This document shows, piece after piece, positions 34,243-44,714 of a stretch of DNA of 64,000 nt (within the stretch, counting starts at the first letter, position 1; each line of letters begins with the position of its first letter). The translations under genes were made by a program, and so were the position numbers. The notes under the pieces are model-generated. The model did no database searches. It saw nothing but the letters and a program-made list of their open reading frames with translations, and was not told the DNA's origin. This stretch comes from Juglans regia. Its lineage: Eukaryota; Streptophyta; Magnoliopsida; Fagales; Juglandaceae. The stretch lies in NCBI RefSeq assembly GCF_001411555.2, contig NC_049905.1, forward strand, positions 10,817,053 to 10,881,052. Reading direction: 5' to 3'.

Positions 34243-35131
34243 CCTTTTTTTTTTTTTGATAAAAAAGATCTCATTTCATTCATTTAAGAGGACATATATC
34301 TTTGACTTTAAACAACAAGTCAATTACAAACGTTAGTAGAATCTCAGTACACTAATGTGACTGATATGGTCTAGTCCAGACGGCTTATCTCTAAAGACTG
34401 AAGTCTAAGAGATAGCACAACTCTGTTCCCAACAGAGTTCACAGTAACCAAACATAAAACTCCATACCCAACTAGATTGAGTATGGAGAAACCAAACCCC
34501 AACATCATCGACTAAGCGGAGGGGGGACAATTAGGCCCGAAGGGACAAATGTTTTTGGATTTTTTTGTTTTCTTAAAAATAAAGACAATGCATAAATAAA
34601 TTACATAGAGAAAACACTGTAAAAAGAGAAAAACAGTGCACAAAAAACGCCTCGGAAGGGAAAGCCGACGGTCGGTCTTGGGAGATCCAGAGTCGCCGGT
34701 TCGGGAGCTGCCGCGCGTTGCAATGGCAGAGAGCTCCTGGTGGCGCGTGAGGGCCACGCGCCGACGAGCTTCAGAATTTTCGTCCCGCGCGTGCAGGCTA
34801 CGCTCCACTCCGGTTGGGGCCGTGTTCGGTGGACGTGTATATCGGCGGCTGGGCAATCTCCTGGTGGGGCGCGTGTTGGCTATAGGGACCCCGAAGACCA
34901 CGAATGGCGATTCTCCCTTTATTTGGTCTGAAAAACGAAAAAGAAAAAAATAAAATATAAAGGAAAATCAGAGAAGTAGAGGGAAAGAGTGAAGGGGGAA
35001 GGAGCCGAAGCCCCCACCCCCTCTAGCTAGTCTGAATGAGCTGAGTTTAGAGAGAAAGTTGCGGTCTGGGTTTGGGTTTAGAGAGAAAATGCCCGATCGT
35101 CAATTTTTTTGCCTCTCTCACTCTCTCTCTT
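34243..35131 (-). mobile_element. Poly(A)-tailed GC-rich retro-insertion with 14-bp target repeats
   Basis: A perfect 14-bp repeat ATAGGAATATAGAA flanks it (34229-34242 and 35132-35145). A run of 13 T at 34245-34257 is its poly(A) tail on the minus strand. The tail follows a LINE-like 3' end (AATGAAATGAGATC, then TTTTTATC). These are hallmarks of target-primed reverse transcription. The body is strikingly GC-rich for this window and holds a 129-codon minus-strand ORF (34901-34512) rich in Arg, Thr and Pro with no recognised domain. No reverse transcriptase is present. It may be a non-autonomous LINE derivative or a processed transcript. Confidence 0.8.
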
Positions 35132-35651
35132 ATAGGAATATAGAAACTGGCACTGAACATCTATTGCGTGTTCCTCATATTCCAAACCGATGCATCTCGA
35201 GAACATTGCCAGATACGTGCGACAAGGTCAAGATCATGAGTAATGGCTGAGAATCCATCTCGCCTAGGCGAGGTGAGATGGCTGAGTTCAATTGACCTAT
35301 AACTTCATTTCTACTTATTTTGTTTTATTTTTAATTAATAATTTTACTATTATTCATAACTGGATCAAATAATCTCATGTCATCTTACTATCTAAATGAT
35401 CCTTATAATTGAGGCAAAAAAAAACTTACAGCCGACAGTACTTTCTCTCCATTCAAAAACCCTTATAATTTTGGTCTAATTTGATAGAAATCATTTCATT
35501 TCATTTTATTATATTTTCTCTTAATATTCAAATATCATAAATATAGATATTTTTTAATTATAAATATTTAACTTTTTTATTTAATCATTGCTTAATTATT
35601 ATAACTTTTCTAAACTTTTAAACAAACACAATAAACAAATTATTTTTTTAA

Positions 35652-36451
35652 GTACAAGTGGTTTGGCTTACCAACTGCATACCAATTGGGACTATTTTTT
35701 CAGATGGCGTTTTGAAAAAAAAAAAAGAAAAGAAAAGAAAGGAAGAGGGTAAACGAAGAGAATAGAAAGAGAAGACATCAACTTCATCTCCCTTCCTCTT
35801 CCTCAATGCAGGCCACTCAATCTTTCATCTCCCCCCAAATCTCCTTTAAATTGATATAAAGGCAATACGATGCATTAGAGCAGTTGGATTCCTATGGACA
35901 CAGAGACCCAACAGTAACTCTTGGGCGAAAACCTCCCTGCTTTTCCTTTTGGACAAACAACTTCAGGCAAATCAGAATGGGCAGGCACGAGCAATCTGTT
36001 GTCCAAGTCAATTGGTCAGACGACGACTGCCAATACCGTTCTCCTGTGCTTCAAGACAATGGCAAGCTCCGCAAATTATCAAAAAGAAAGAAGAAAGCTA
36101 GTAAATTGTAAACTGTGGAGGATGTTGAGTCGGGATCTTCATTTAGTGTCACCGTTTATGAGGTCAATTTGGGGGTTTATGTTGAGGAACTCATACTTTT
36201 TCACTTCCAAATTGGATAGTCTCATTTTGCATTTTCAATGGTCTGTGTTTATTGGAAATTCTACCTGTCTTGTCTCCTGAATAAACTTCCCCAAGAGTTG
36301 AGAGTGCTGTCCTTTTCGCTCTCGTTGGTTCCGCATACTAACTTTTGCCGAAATGGAATTTGATGGAGCAGAGAACGAGAATCGACATTACTGAAGTGAA
36401 GAACAGAGGAGAATGGAGAGAGAGAGAGAGAGAGAAGGAAGGCGAAACGTG
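35652..36451. other. Unrecognised replacement segment in the pseudogene
   Basis: Between intron 1 and the broken end of exon 1, unit B has about 800 bp unrelated to the 785 bp at the same place in unit A. It contains an A-rich GAAAAG run (35713-35746), two overlapping plus-strand ORFs (75 and 119 codons) of no recognised family, and a GA run at 36416-36436. No terminal repeats were found. Confidence 0.5.
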
Positions 36452-37230
36452 TGCAGCATGCCTGGAAGCACAGCTCTCGTCACCCAAGTTGCAGCATCCA
36501 TATTCACCCTCATTAAGCTCTCCAAAACCTCAGACTCAGCCTCATGAATAAACATCGGATAAGGATCAGGTCCCATCCCAGCATTATTTATCAAAATTCC
36601 AACATCTAATCCTTTAATCCCTTCCTCCACCATGTTTGATACTCTTCCCCGCTGAATTTTGCTAAGTCTATAACAATATCTTTCACGTCTGCTTTTCTTG
36701 CAAACCTTTTTCGTATTTCATTCGACGTAGCTTCGAGTTTTGAAGGGTTGCGACCAACTAAGACTAGGTTAATGCCCTTTGAAGCTAACTCAAAGGCAAG
36801 GGCTTTTCCGCTTCCATCGGTGGAGCCAGTTACGAGAGCCCAAGAGCCATACTCGTTGAGATTCTTTGCAGGCCTGAAGAACGAAACCCAGACCCATTTC
36901 AGAAATCGGATGAAGGTTTTGCAGAGAGAGATGAAGCCTAAAGAACATGCCACTATCAGGATGAAATCTTGAGACTCCATTGCTGATCGACTTAAGATCA
37001 TAGCGAAAATCTCTTAATTACCAAAGGTAGCCCGGAATTTTGGAAGGGAACAAGGACCTCTGTAACACAGGTCCACACCTATTATCACATTAATAAAAAT
37101 GAGTTTGACAATACTTGGAGGATGGGAGTAGGTCCCCAGTGAATACGACATCTAAAGATACAATCAATAATTGCATAATTTGTCACCTCTGAAAGGTGGA
37201 AATTAACTTATCGTTTACATGATTAACTTC

Positions 37231-37829
37231 TACATCCAAACATGGGCTAAAAGCAGAGCGTGGATCTAAGTGCCCGACAACTAGAGGGAGACAGCTTCCT
37301 AAGTTACCCTTGAAATTATGATAGGCTGTTGTTCGGTCTCAGGTTGGTGTAGCTGTCTCCTATTTTTTTATCCTTTTTAAAAAATTATAATAGATATAAA
37401 GAGATTATATAAAAATAAATTTATAAATTGATGTGGTTTAATGAGATCTATTAAATCTATTTGACAATGAAATTAATTTTACAATATCACACACAAAATC
37501 AAATCATGTTAGGTTGTGAGTTTATTTTTATGTAATTCCTTTGTTGCTAGAATATTTTCATTTTTTTGAAAGATAAGTCTATGTTTTATTTTATTTTCAC
37601 TTGAATAAAATAAATTATATATATATATATATTGTATCTTATAACTTTATCTAAACATTTTAGATAAACATTTTGACTAATAAATTTCGACTTTGTGCTA
37701 ATATCTTTAATAATAATAGTGAAGACATTAATCAAGCTTACACTAATTTTGACATGGTGGATAAACTTTTATTCTTGTTTTTCTAATCAAGCACGCACTA
37801 ATGGTGGAGACGGGCGTTACTTTTTTTTT
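37231..37829. other. AT-rich stretch with remnant repeat
   Basis: Unit B homology ends at about 37230. The part from 37600 (ATAAAATAAATTATATATAT, then ATAACTTTATCTAAACATTT) matches 59680-59810 and 52120-52210, a dispersed repeat of unknown type. No gene is seen. Confidence 0.4.
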
Positions 37830-37879
37830 TTGAAAGGAAAACATTTCCCTTAATCATAAATCAACAAAGGTCAAGAATA

Positions 37880-38326
37880 CAAGTGGGAACATCCCCCACA
37901 TCAGCAGAAGAAATGGAATTTAACAAAGCATCCCTAGCAAGCGCATGAGCAATTTTGTTGCTTTCTCTTCTAACATGCGAACTGACCAATCCTCAAAAAG
38001 CTCAACTGGTTCTTTACATCTTTAATACTCATACCTGTGGCTAACCAGTTTTCACTCCTCCTACTAATAGCCGTTATGACTTCTTTTGAATCCCCTTCTA
38101 ATATGATCCTTTTAATCCTCATCTGCAAGCCAAAACATGAAGCTTCCATTGCCCCAAGTGCCTCAGCCAGTAATGGATCAGGGAAAAGAGGCATGAGTAT
38201 CCTTGATGTTGCCAAAGTCCTCCCATTCCAATCTCTGAGAATTAAGCCTATGCCAATCATGCATTGTACCTTGTCAACTGCTGCATCCCAACTGAGTCTA
38301 TAGACATTCACAGGGAGGGATTCCAT
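37880..38326 (-). pseudogene. LINE RNase H domain (RVT_3)
   Basis: SWDAAVDKVQCMIGIGLILRD gives the first catalytic Asp, EALGAMEAS the catalytic Glu and EGDSKEVI the second Asp. The end ESNKIAHALARDAL follows after a frame change. It is the C-terminal domain of the LINE polyprotein. Confidence 0.85.
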
Positions 38327-38604
38327 GTAGTGATCACATTCTGCAGTAAACTTTGCTGATCTGATGCAACTATCGAAGAGACCCTCAGCTCTTGCAAAGT
38401 ATCCTTGGCAAATTTAACTACTGAATTAGGGCACCTGAACTCTTGCTGGAATAAAAATTGATTCCTCCTCATCCAAACTCTCTTTGCAACCATTGCAAAT
38501 TCCTCCATGAGCTCTTTACCACCTGCTGGATCCAATTCTACCATGAGGTCCCTAATAGCAGTTTTGAAAGAAGAATATTTCTAGAGTTGCCTTGAGCACT
38601 AGTG

Positions 38605-39003
38605 TCACACATCTTGAGAGGCAGGACAATTCCATATAGCATGAATCACAGACTCTTCTTCCTTCAAGCAAATAGGGCATAGGGGCTTATCTACTACCTT
38701 CTTCTTGTAAAGATTCTGGTAAGTTGGCAAACCGTCATGATAGGCTCTCCAAAGGAACATCCTATCTGCAGGTGGAATTTGTAATTGCCACATTCTTGAC
38801 CAAAACCTTCCTGGATTTGTGCTACTTGAAGTCTGACCTCTCTTAGCATCCATAATCTTCTTATGCAAGTGATAGGCACTTCTCACAGAGAAGGACCCTT
38901 GAGCTGATTCTATCCAAATTAACTTATCTGCATTGTTATTGTAACTAATGGGAATCTGCATGATCAACCTTGCCTCTTCGAGTGAGAGCATTTCCTCCAC
39001 CAT
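38605..39003 (-). pseudogene. LINE zf-RVT region
   Basis: The block AYHLHKKIMDAKRG, then FWSRMWQLQIPPADRMFLWR and CPICLKEEESVIHAIWNCPA, matches the zinc-binding region found after plant LINE reverse transcriptases (C-x-x-C then H and C). Confidence 0.85.
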
Positions 39004-39139
39004 ACGATTCTTCCACTATCTTGTGGTTGGATCAATTAAGATACTGGTAGTAGCCTCAAGACCCAAACTACTCATTGGACTCGGAACTTTATAAGAAGAC
39101 GGTCTTGGAATTCACTTATCTTTCCAAATTTTAATACAT

Positions 39140-40800
39140 TCACCATTCCCTACCCTCCATCTGGTGCCATATATTCAATAGCTCTCTTGCATCCAAAATA
39201 CTTCTTCGAATAAAAGAAGGTTTACTTCCCAATTTGAACTGAAAGAAATCACTATGAGGGAAGTATTTTGCTTTCAATACCTGAGATGCTAGAGCTTGAG
39301 GGTGATGCAACAACTTCCATCCTTGTTTAGCCAACATTGCAAGGTTAAAACTGTGTAAATCCCTAAAGCCTAACCCACCTACCTCTTTAGACTTTCCCAT
39401 GGAATTCTAAGAGATCCAATGGATCTTCCTTTCATTCTCAATCTGGCCCCACCAGAAATTCCTCATTACTTTGTTTATTTCATTCAAAAGGGACATAGGG
39501 AGCTTGAAGACTGTCATACAATAGGTTGGCATTACCTGCACCACTGCTTTAAGAAATATTTTTTTTCCTGCTTGAGACAAAAGCTTAACTTTATTGTTGC
39601 TCAATCTTTGTCTAACTCTATCCAAAATAATCTTGAAATATTGAAATCTTGACCTTCCTATTAAGGCAGGAAGGCCAAGATATTTCTCATAAGGTTGACT
39701 TGACCTTACCCCTGCAATACTCAAAATAATATCTTGATTCTCCATTGAAGTGTTTCTATTAAACTGTATAGAGGTCTTCTCTTTATTCAAACGTTGGCCT
39801 GATGCACTTTCATATGTATTCAGCAAGAAAATCATTCTACTCCATTCTAGGGAATTTGCTTTACAAAAAAAGAGGTAATCATCTGCAAAAAGCAGATGAT
39901 TGATATGAATTATGCCTCTTGCAATAGGAACACCCGAGATTGCTTTGGTCCTTTCAACCTGATTCAGAATTGAGCTCAAAACTTCTGCACAGAGGATGAA
40001 GAGGTATGGAGATAATGGGTCTCCCTGCCTAATCCCTCTAGTAGGCTTAAAGGGTTCCTAAGGTATTCCATTAAGTAAGATGGAATAGGACACTGATTCC
40101 ACACACTTCATCACAAGCCCGATCCATTCCTCAACAAACTCCATTTTTCTCATCACCTCTCTCAGAAAAACCCATTCAATTCTATCATATGCCTTGCTCA
40201 TATCCAACTTTAATGCCATGTAACCCTCTCTTCCTTTTATTCTACTACTCATGAAGTGTTAGGCCACTATGATATTATCTTATATTAATTTGCCTGGAAC
40301 AAATGCAGATTGTGTAGGAGAAATAATGTCATGTAGGATAAGCTTCAATCTATTTGCAATTGCTTTGGACACAATCTTATACAAGACATTGCATAGGCTT
40401 ATAGGTCGAAAGTTAGACACTTTTGAGGGACAATTGATCTTAGGAATGAGTGCAATATAAGTAGCATTTATATCATCAATCAAGCCATCAGAATTGAGAA
40501 TGAAAATGACAGCTTCACGTACCTCTTGACCAACTAAGCTCCAATGGTTTTGATAGAAAGCTGGCGGGAAACCATCTGGCCCTAGAGAACTCAGAGAGTT
40601 CATGCTAAAGATAGCTTCTTCAACTTCCTGCCTCGTGAACTTTCTAAGAAGCTTAGAGTTCATGTCATCAGTAACCTTTCTTCCTAAATGTTGTAAGCAA
40701 ACTAGTATGTTATCAGGACAGGAAGTCGTGAATAGCTCCTTGAAAAGAGTCTGGAATTTTGCATTGATATCATCATTTGTCACTGCCACAACACCAGTCT
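39140..40800 (-). pseudogene. LINE reverse transcriptase
   Basis: In order on the minus strand: PDGFPPAFYQNHWSLVGQEV and NFRPISLCNVLYKIVSKAIA (40789-40280), LDMSKAYDRIEWVFL (40252-40058), then HLLFADDYLFFC carrying the FADD catalytic pair (39979-39407). The thumb region is at 39400-39140. Four frames are needed, so it is inactive. Confidence 0.92.
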
Positions 40801-41158
40801 CATAAGCTACCTTCCTTATGAAATTCCTCTTTCTTCTCTGAGTTGCACACTGGTGGAAATACTTAGTATTCCTATCTCTCCCTCAACCATCTCTGCTTAG
40901 CCCTTTGCCACCATTTTTTCATCCTCCTCAAAATGCTGATCTAACTCTTGCTTTGTGGCCCTAATTGCTCTGTCAAGTCCCCATTGTTAGACTTTTGCAA
41001 ATAAGACAATTGATTCATCTTAGCTTGGATCATCTTTTTAGATTCCCCAACTGGTGCATTACTCCAAACTCTGAGCTTATCTTGGCATCTAATCAAGCCT
41101 GTCATTGCTAGTTCTAGTTTGTTCCTGGCCATCCAAGGTCTTTTCAAGGCTTGCTCCA

Positions 41159-41950
41159 CTACCTTGTGACACTTCTCCCTACTTGCCCAACAAGCCTCAT
41201 ATCTAAAAGACCTCTCCCCTTTAACAAAAAATTGGCACCCTGAGGAAATGGAAATGACTGAGGGTCTATGATCAAATTTGTGGGCAGTTTCTGATCCACT
41301 AGGGTCCTCAAGAACATCTCAATCCATTTTTCATTGGTACAAGCCCTATCCAACCTTTCCTTTGTGAAATGAGACCCTTGTTGATTATTGCACTAAGTGT
41401 ATTTGTCTTCTTTGTAGCCCAGGTCACTCAAACTACTATTAATTAAAGCTTGTCTGAAAGCTTCTATTTGAAAGTAAGGTATGACCCCACCTCCAAACTT
41501 CTCTCCATTGTGCAAGATTTCATTGAAATCCCCTACACAAAACCATGGTAAGTTCTCCTCAGGTTTGATTGCTTGTAATAACTCCCAGCTATTTTTCCTT
41601 TATGAGGCCATCGAATGGCCATAGAAACCTGTCAGGATCCACTCCTCCTTTCCTCCCCCTTGATTCATTTTGAGAGAAATGTGAAATTGAGAGTAAGATG
41701 TCAAAACCACATTAACTACATCAGTCCACATGAAAGCCAGTCCACCACTAGCACCCCTGCCATCCACAACAAAATAATGTGGCATGCCTAGCTTATGTTT
41801 CACTTTCTCCACCTTATACATGTTGCATTTAGTCTCAATTAATAAAGTGAGACTTTGGAACTTAGACTTCACCAAAAGATGAAGTTCATGAACTACTCGA
41901 AGGTTCTCAAGCCCTCGGCAGTTCTAGCTTATACAATTCATGGTTGTCGG
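41159..41950 (-). pseudogene. LINE endonuclease (EEP family)
   Basis: The domain start MNCIS-NCRGLENLRVV has a stop where Trp is usual. It is followed by LLIETKCNMYKVEKVK, ASGGLAFMW and GFYGH. The C-terminal part (RACTNEKWIEMFL) is in a separate frame. This endonuclease nicks target DNA in active L1 elements. Confidence 0.82.
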
Positions 41951-42415
41951 GGGTGATGCCTAGCAGCCACAACCAACTGTTCTTTCTTAACACCCCTCAT
42001 TGAAGGCACATTAAGTTTCTTCTTTTTATGAAGTTCAGGAAAACCTGATACATCTTAAGTAGTCTCAACCTCCCTCTTCAAAGGAGTTAAGCTCCGACCC
42101 TTCTTTATTTCATCACAATCACTATCAACTAGTTGCAAGTGATGTTCCCTTGCCCTTCTCTTCCATTTTGAATTTTTCTTAGCCAGAGATAACTGCTAAA
42201 TTTTATGGGACATAAACTGGTTAAAATAATTTACCTGAGAGGCTATCAAGGGCCCAAGTGCCACTTTATGAGAATCTTTTTTATGACCAGTAGATAACAT
42301 AACCACATAAGCAGAATCACCCGAGGGCCCACTACCCTTATCAACAACATTCAATCTTGTAATGGCTTCTCCCAAATTTCCTCCCTCAAAATATTCCTTC
42401 TCAATCACCTTTCCA

Positions 42416-42960
42416 CTACTTGAGGACCCTTCCTAACAAATAGCAGAAATAAAATCTCTCCAGTCTTATCCTCGAGGCTTTCTTTATATGGCAAGTCAAC
42501 TTTCCTTTTCTATAAAGGAATCTCTTTGGAAACCGAGCATTTTGGCTTAACAGAAGGAGATTCCTGAGAATCAAGAAACTGATTAACATTTCCAAAATGA
42601 CCTTCCCCCTCTGCCTGTTGTTGTTGCTGTTGCGACGGCTCAGAATTCCAGCCACCACCCTCATACCTCTTGTTGGCAATATTGCCTGCCTTTGGTGGAT
42701 TAACATTAAGCCAAGGGCCATATTCATTTCTTTTTCCTCGAGGACCCTTCGAGCAGCCTCCATCCTTGTGTTTGATGACTTCAGATTGAAAGCAAAAAAA
42801 GGGGAGTCTTTCGTACTTTATTTGCAACCAGATCTGCTTATTATCAATCTTCAATGTCCTACCTCGAATTAGAGGCCTTGTGATATCCAACATCACTTTC
42901 ATACATAAGAAAGGTCCCCCCATGCACTGCCAGTGCCATCAGTGTCCATCTCTAGCACTT
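42416..42960 (-). pseudogene. LINE N-terminal zinc-knuckle region
   Basis: MLDITRPLIRGRTLKI followed by WLQIKYERLPFFC and a partial knuckle (C, H, C, with one Cys replaced) resembles the DUF4283/zf-CCHC_4 module preceding plant LINE endonucleases. Downstream is a Gln-rich linker. Confidence 0.7.
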
Positions 42961-43010
42961 TTCAAACTCCAAAACCAATCTGCATTCCTACGTAATGGGA
43001 CATACTAAGA

Positions 43011-43239
43011 GCATTAGCGTTGGTTTAGGTAAAAGTTTAGACATATGTCATTTTTTGGCATATATCTAAACTGTGTGTTACACGAGAAAGGGAGGAGGTT
43101 TTGGCATGAAACAAAACAACGTTGTTTTGTTGTATGTATATATATATATATATATATATACATGGGAAGGGCGAGGAAAATGCAGACAAGGGCCCACCTG
43201 GTCCCCCCCCCCCAAACACCCGCAAAGGTGTCCGGGCCA
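43011..43239. repeat. Simple-sequence-rich junction
   Basis: After a MITE-like start (AGAGCATTAGCGTTGGTTTA) comes a (TA)n run at 43136-43160 and a C run at 43203-43213. ORFs here only read through the repeats. Confidence 0.55.
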
Positions 43240-44516
43240 AGTTACTACCATTTCTACATAGTAGTACATGGGGGGACATTCAAGGGGTGATAAAACTATT
43301 CAAAGAGCCCAAAAGGAATTCTACTGGCCAAGAATGAAATCTGAAGTAAAGGCCTTTATAAGGAATTGTTTGATATGTCAGCAATAGAAATAATACCACT
43401 CTTTTTCCAATGTGCTGTTGCAACCCCTGCCAGTTTCCTCTCAACCATGAACCCATATTACCATGGACTTCATAGGGGGGTTACCCAGCTCTAATGTGCT
43501 TAGTAACCTATGGGTGGTAGTGGATCGTTTAACTAAGTACAACCATTTTATAGCTTTTGGGCACCCTGACACTACTAAGTCACTAGCTCAGTTGTTTATT
43601 AAACATGTATTTAAGTTACATGGGTTGCCACAATCCATTGTCTCGAATAGAGACAATACGTTTATCAGTGTTTTCTGGAGACAACTATTCAATGCCCAAG
43701 GCATACAATTGGAATTTGGTATTGCATACCACCTACAAACTGACGAGCAGTCTAAGGAGGTGAACAAATTTATGGAGACTTATCTATGGTGTTTCGTGGG
43801 GGATAGGCCCAATGATTGTGTGAAATGGGTGCCTCTAGCTGAGTGGTGGTACAATACCACTCAACCACTTAGCAACAGAGCTCACTCATTTCGAGGATGT
43901 GAATGGTATCCCCTGCCAAAATCACATCTTACATACTAAGGACTACAAGGGCAGAGGAAGTGGAAACATAACTAAGATCTAGAGACTACATCACCCAACT
44001 CCTCTGTCACAATATTAACAAGGCACAGGAAAGGATGATCACTTATGCAAACGTAAAAAGGAAAGAACAGGAATCTAAGGTTAGGGATTAGGTTTACCTC
44101 AAGTTTTAGCCTTACCGACAGACCTCGATTGCTCATTGACAAGATCTGAAGTTAGCCCCATGGTTCTAGCAACCATTTCTGGTGGAACAACATGTAGGGG
44201 AGGTAGCTTATAGACTGCATCTGCCACCAACCTTGTAGATCCATTCAGTGTTCCATATTTCCCAACTCAAGCGTCAATTGGGAGAGATGGTAACGACAGC
44301 AATGGTACTGCCTCTGGTAAACCCCCACTGGATTCTACAGTCGGAGCCAAATGAAGTGTTGAATCGAAGGATGCGACCCCTAAATAATAGTCTAGTGACA
44401 GAGTTATTGGTGTGATGGCAAGGTCAAAGGAACGAAGATGAGACTTGGGAGAACTACTATAAACTGAAAAATGCTTTCCAACAACTTGTGGGCAAAGTGT
44501 TTTAAGGGAGGGGCAC
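43240..44516 (+). pseudogene. Ty3/gypsy integrase and chromodomain-end remnant
   Basis: A frame-shifted zinc-binding region (FYWPRMKSEVKAF and CLICQQ-like text, 43270-43390) is followed by the integrase core in one ORF (43463-43939). MDFIGGLPSS carries the first Asp and SNRDNTF the second. The expected TEVVN reads SKEVN, so the catalytic Glu is replaced by Lys. Further decayed frames reach a chromodomain-like end (LLVWWQGQRNEDETWENY) just before the polypurine tract GGGAGGGGCAC (44506-44516). Confidence 0.88.
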
Positions 44517-44714
44517 TGTTACACTCTAATCCACCGTCAATGGAGGTTACCAGGGTACTGCCAGAGGTGGAAAGACTTGGGGTTGAAGAAGGAAGAACTG
44601 AAGTTGGTTTAAGGACGATGTGCTTAGGTCAAGTGGTTGTGGGCTTATGGGCTTCCATCTGCTTAGGCCCTTTTCTATTTGAGTCTATTAGAAATAAAGA
44701 GTCAGTTCATTTGG

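Larger units (their letters stand above)
33148..36980 (-). pseudogene. Reductase (KCR-like) pseudogene of unit B
   Basis: The three exon counterparts are 36980-36452, 35216-35147 and 33420-33148. Exon 1 keeps the N-terminal segment and TGSTDGSG but has a one-base deletion after FSGEE, plus one extra codon in GPDPYP. It stops after the LPGML block, so the catalytic Ser and YxxxK are gone. Exon 2 is readable but its acceptor AG is now AC and its donor GT is lost. Exon 3 has a TAG within the LLQR-PDA region and an in-frame insertion near the C-terminus. Two insertions (34243-35131 and 35652-36451) sit in the introns, and the TATA region is deleted. Non-functional beyond doubt. Confidence 0.93.
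37831..43005 (-). mobile_element. L1-type LINE, decayed, with poly(A)
   Basis: Minus-strand order: zinc knuckle region, endonuclease, reverse transcriptase, zf-RVT, RNase H, short untranslated region, then poly(A) (T run 37831-37841). That is the usual architecture of plant L1 elements with a C-terminal RNase H. The sequence before the tail reads TTAAGGGAAATGTTTTCC. No matching target repeat was found beside the 5' end near 43005, so that end is approximate. Many stops and frameshifts are present. Confidence 0.85.

Noticed and set aside
34512..34953. Overlapping plus-strand ORFs opposite the Arg-rich minus ORF
   Set aside because: High GC content removes stop codons in several frames, so I do not call any of them a gene.
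35884..36280. Two overlapping ORFs as a gene in unit B
   Set aside because: No domain, no homologue in unit A and no start context stand out, so the segment is only described.
37805..43010. Target repeats around the LINE
   Set aside because: I compared the flank GGAGACGGGCGTTAC with the 5' side and found no match, so the 5' end stays approximate.
43037..43337. Five overlapping ORFs with Tyr-Ile runs
   Set aside because: They are translations of a TA microsatellite and a C run.
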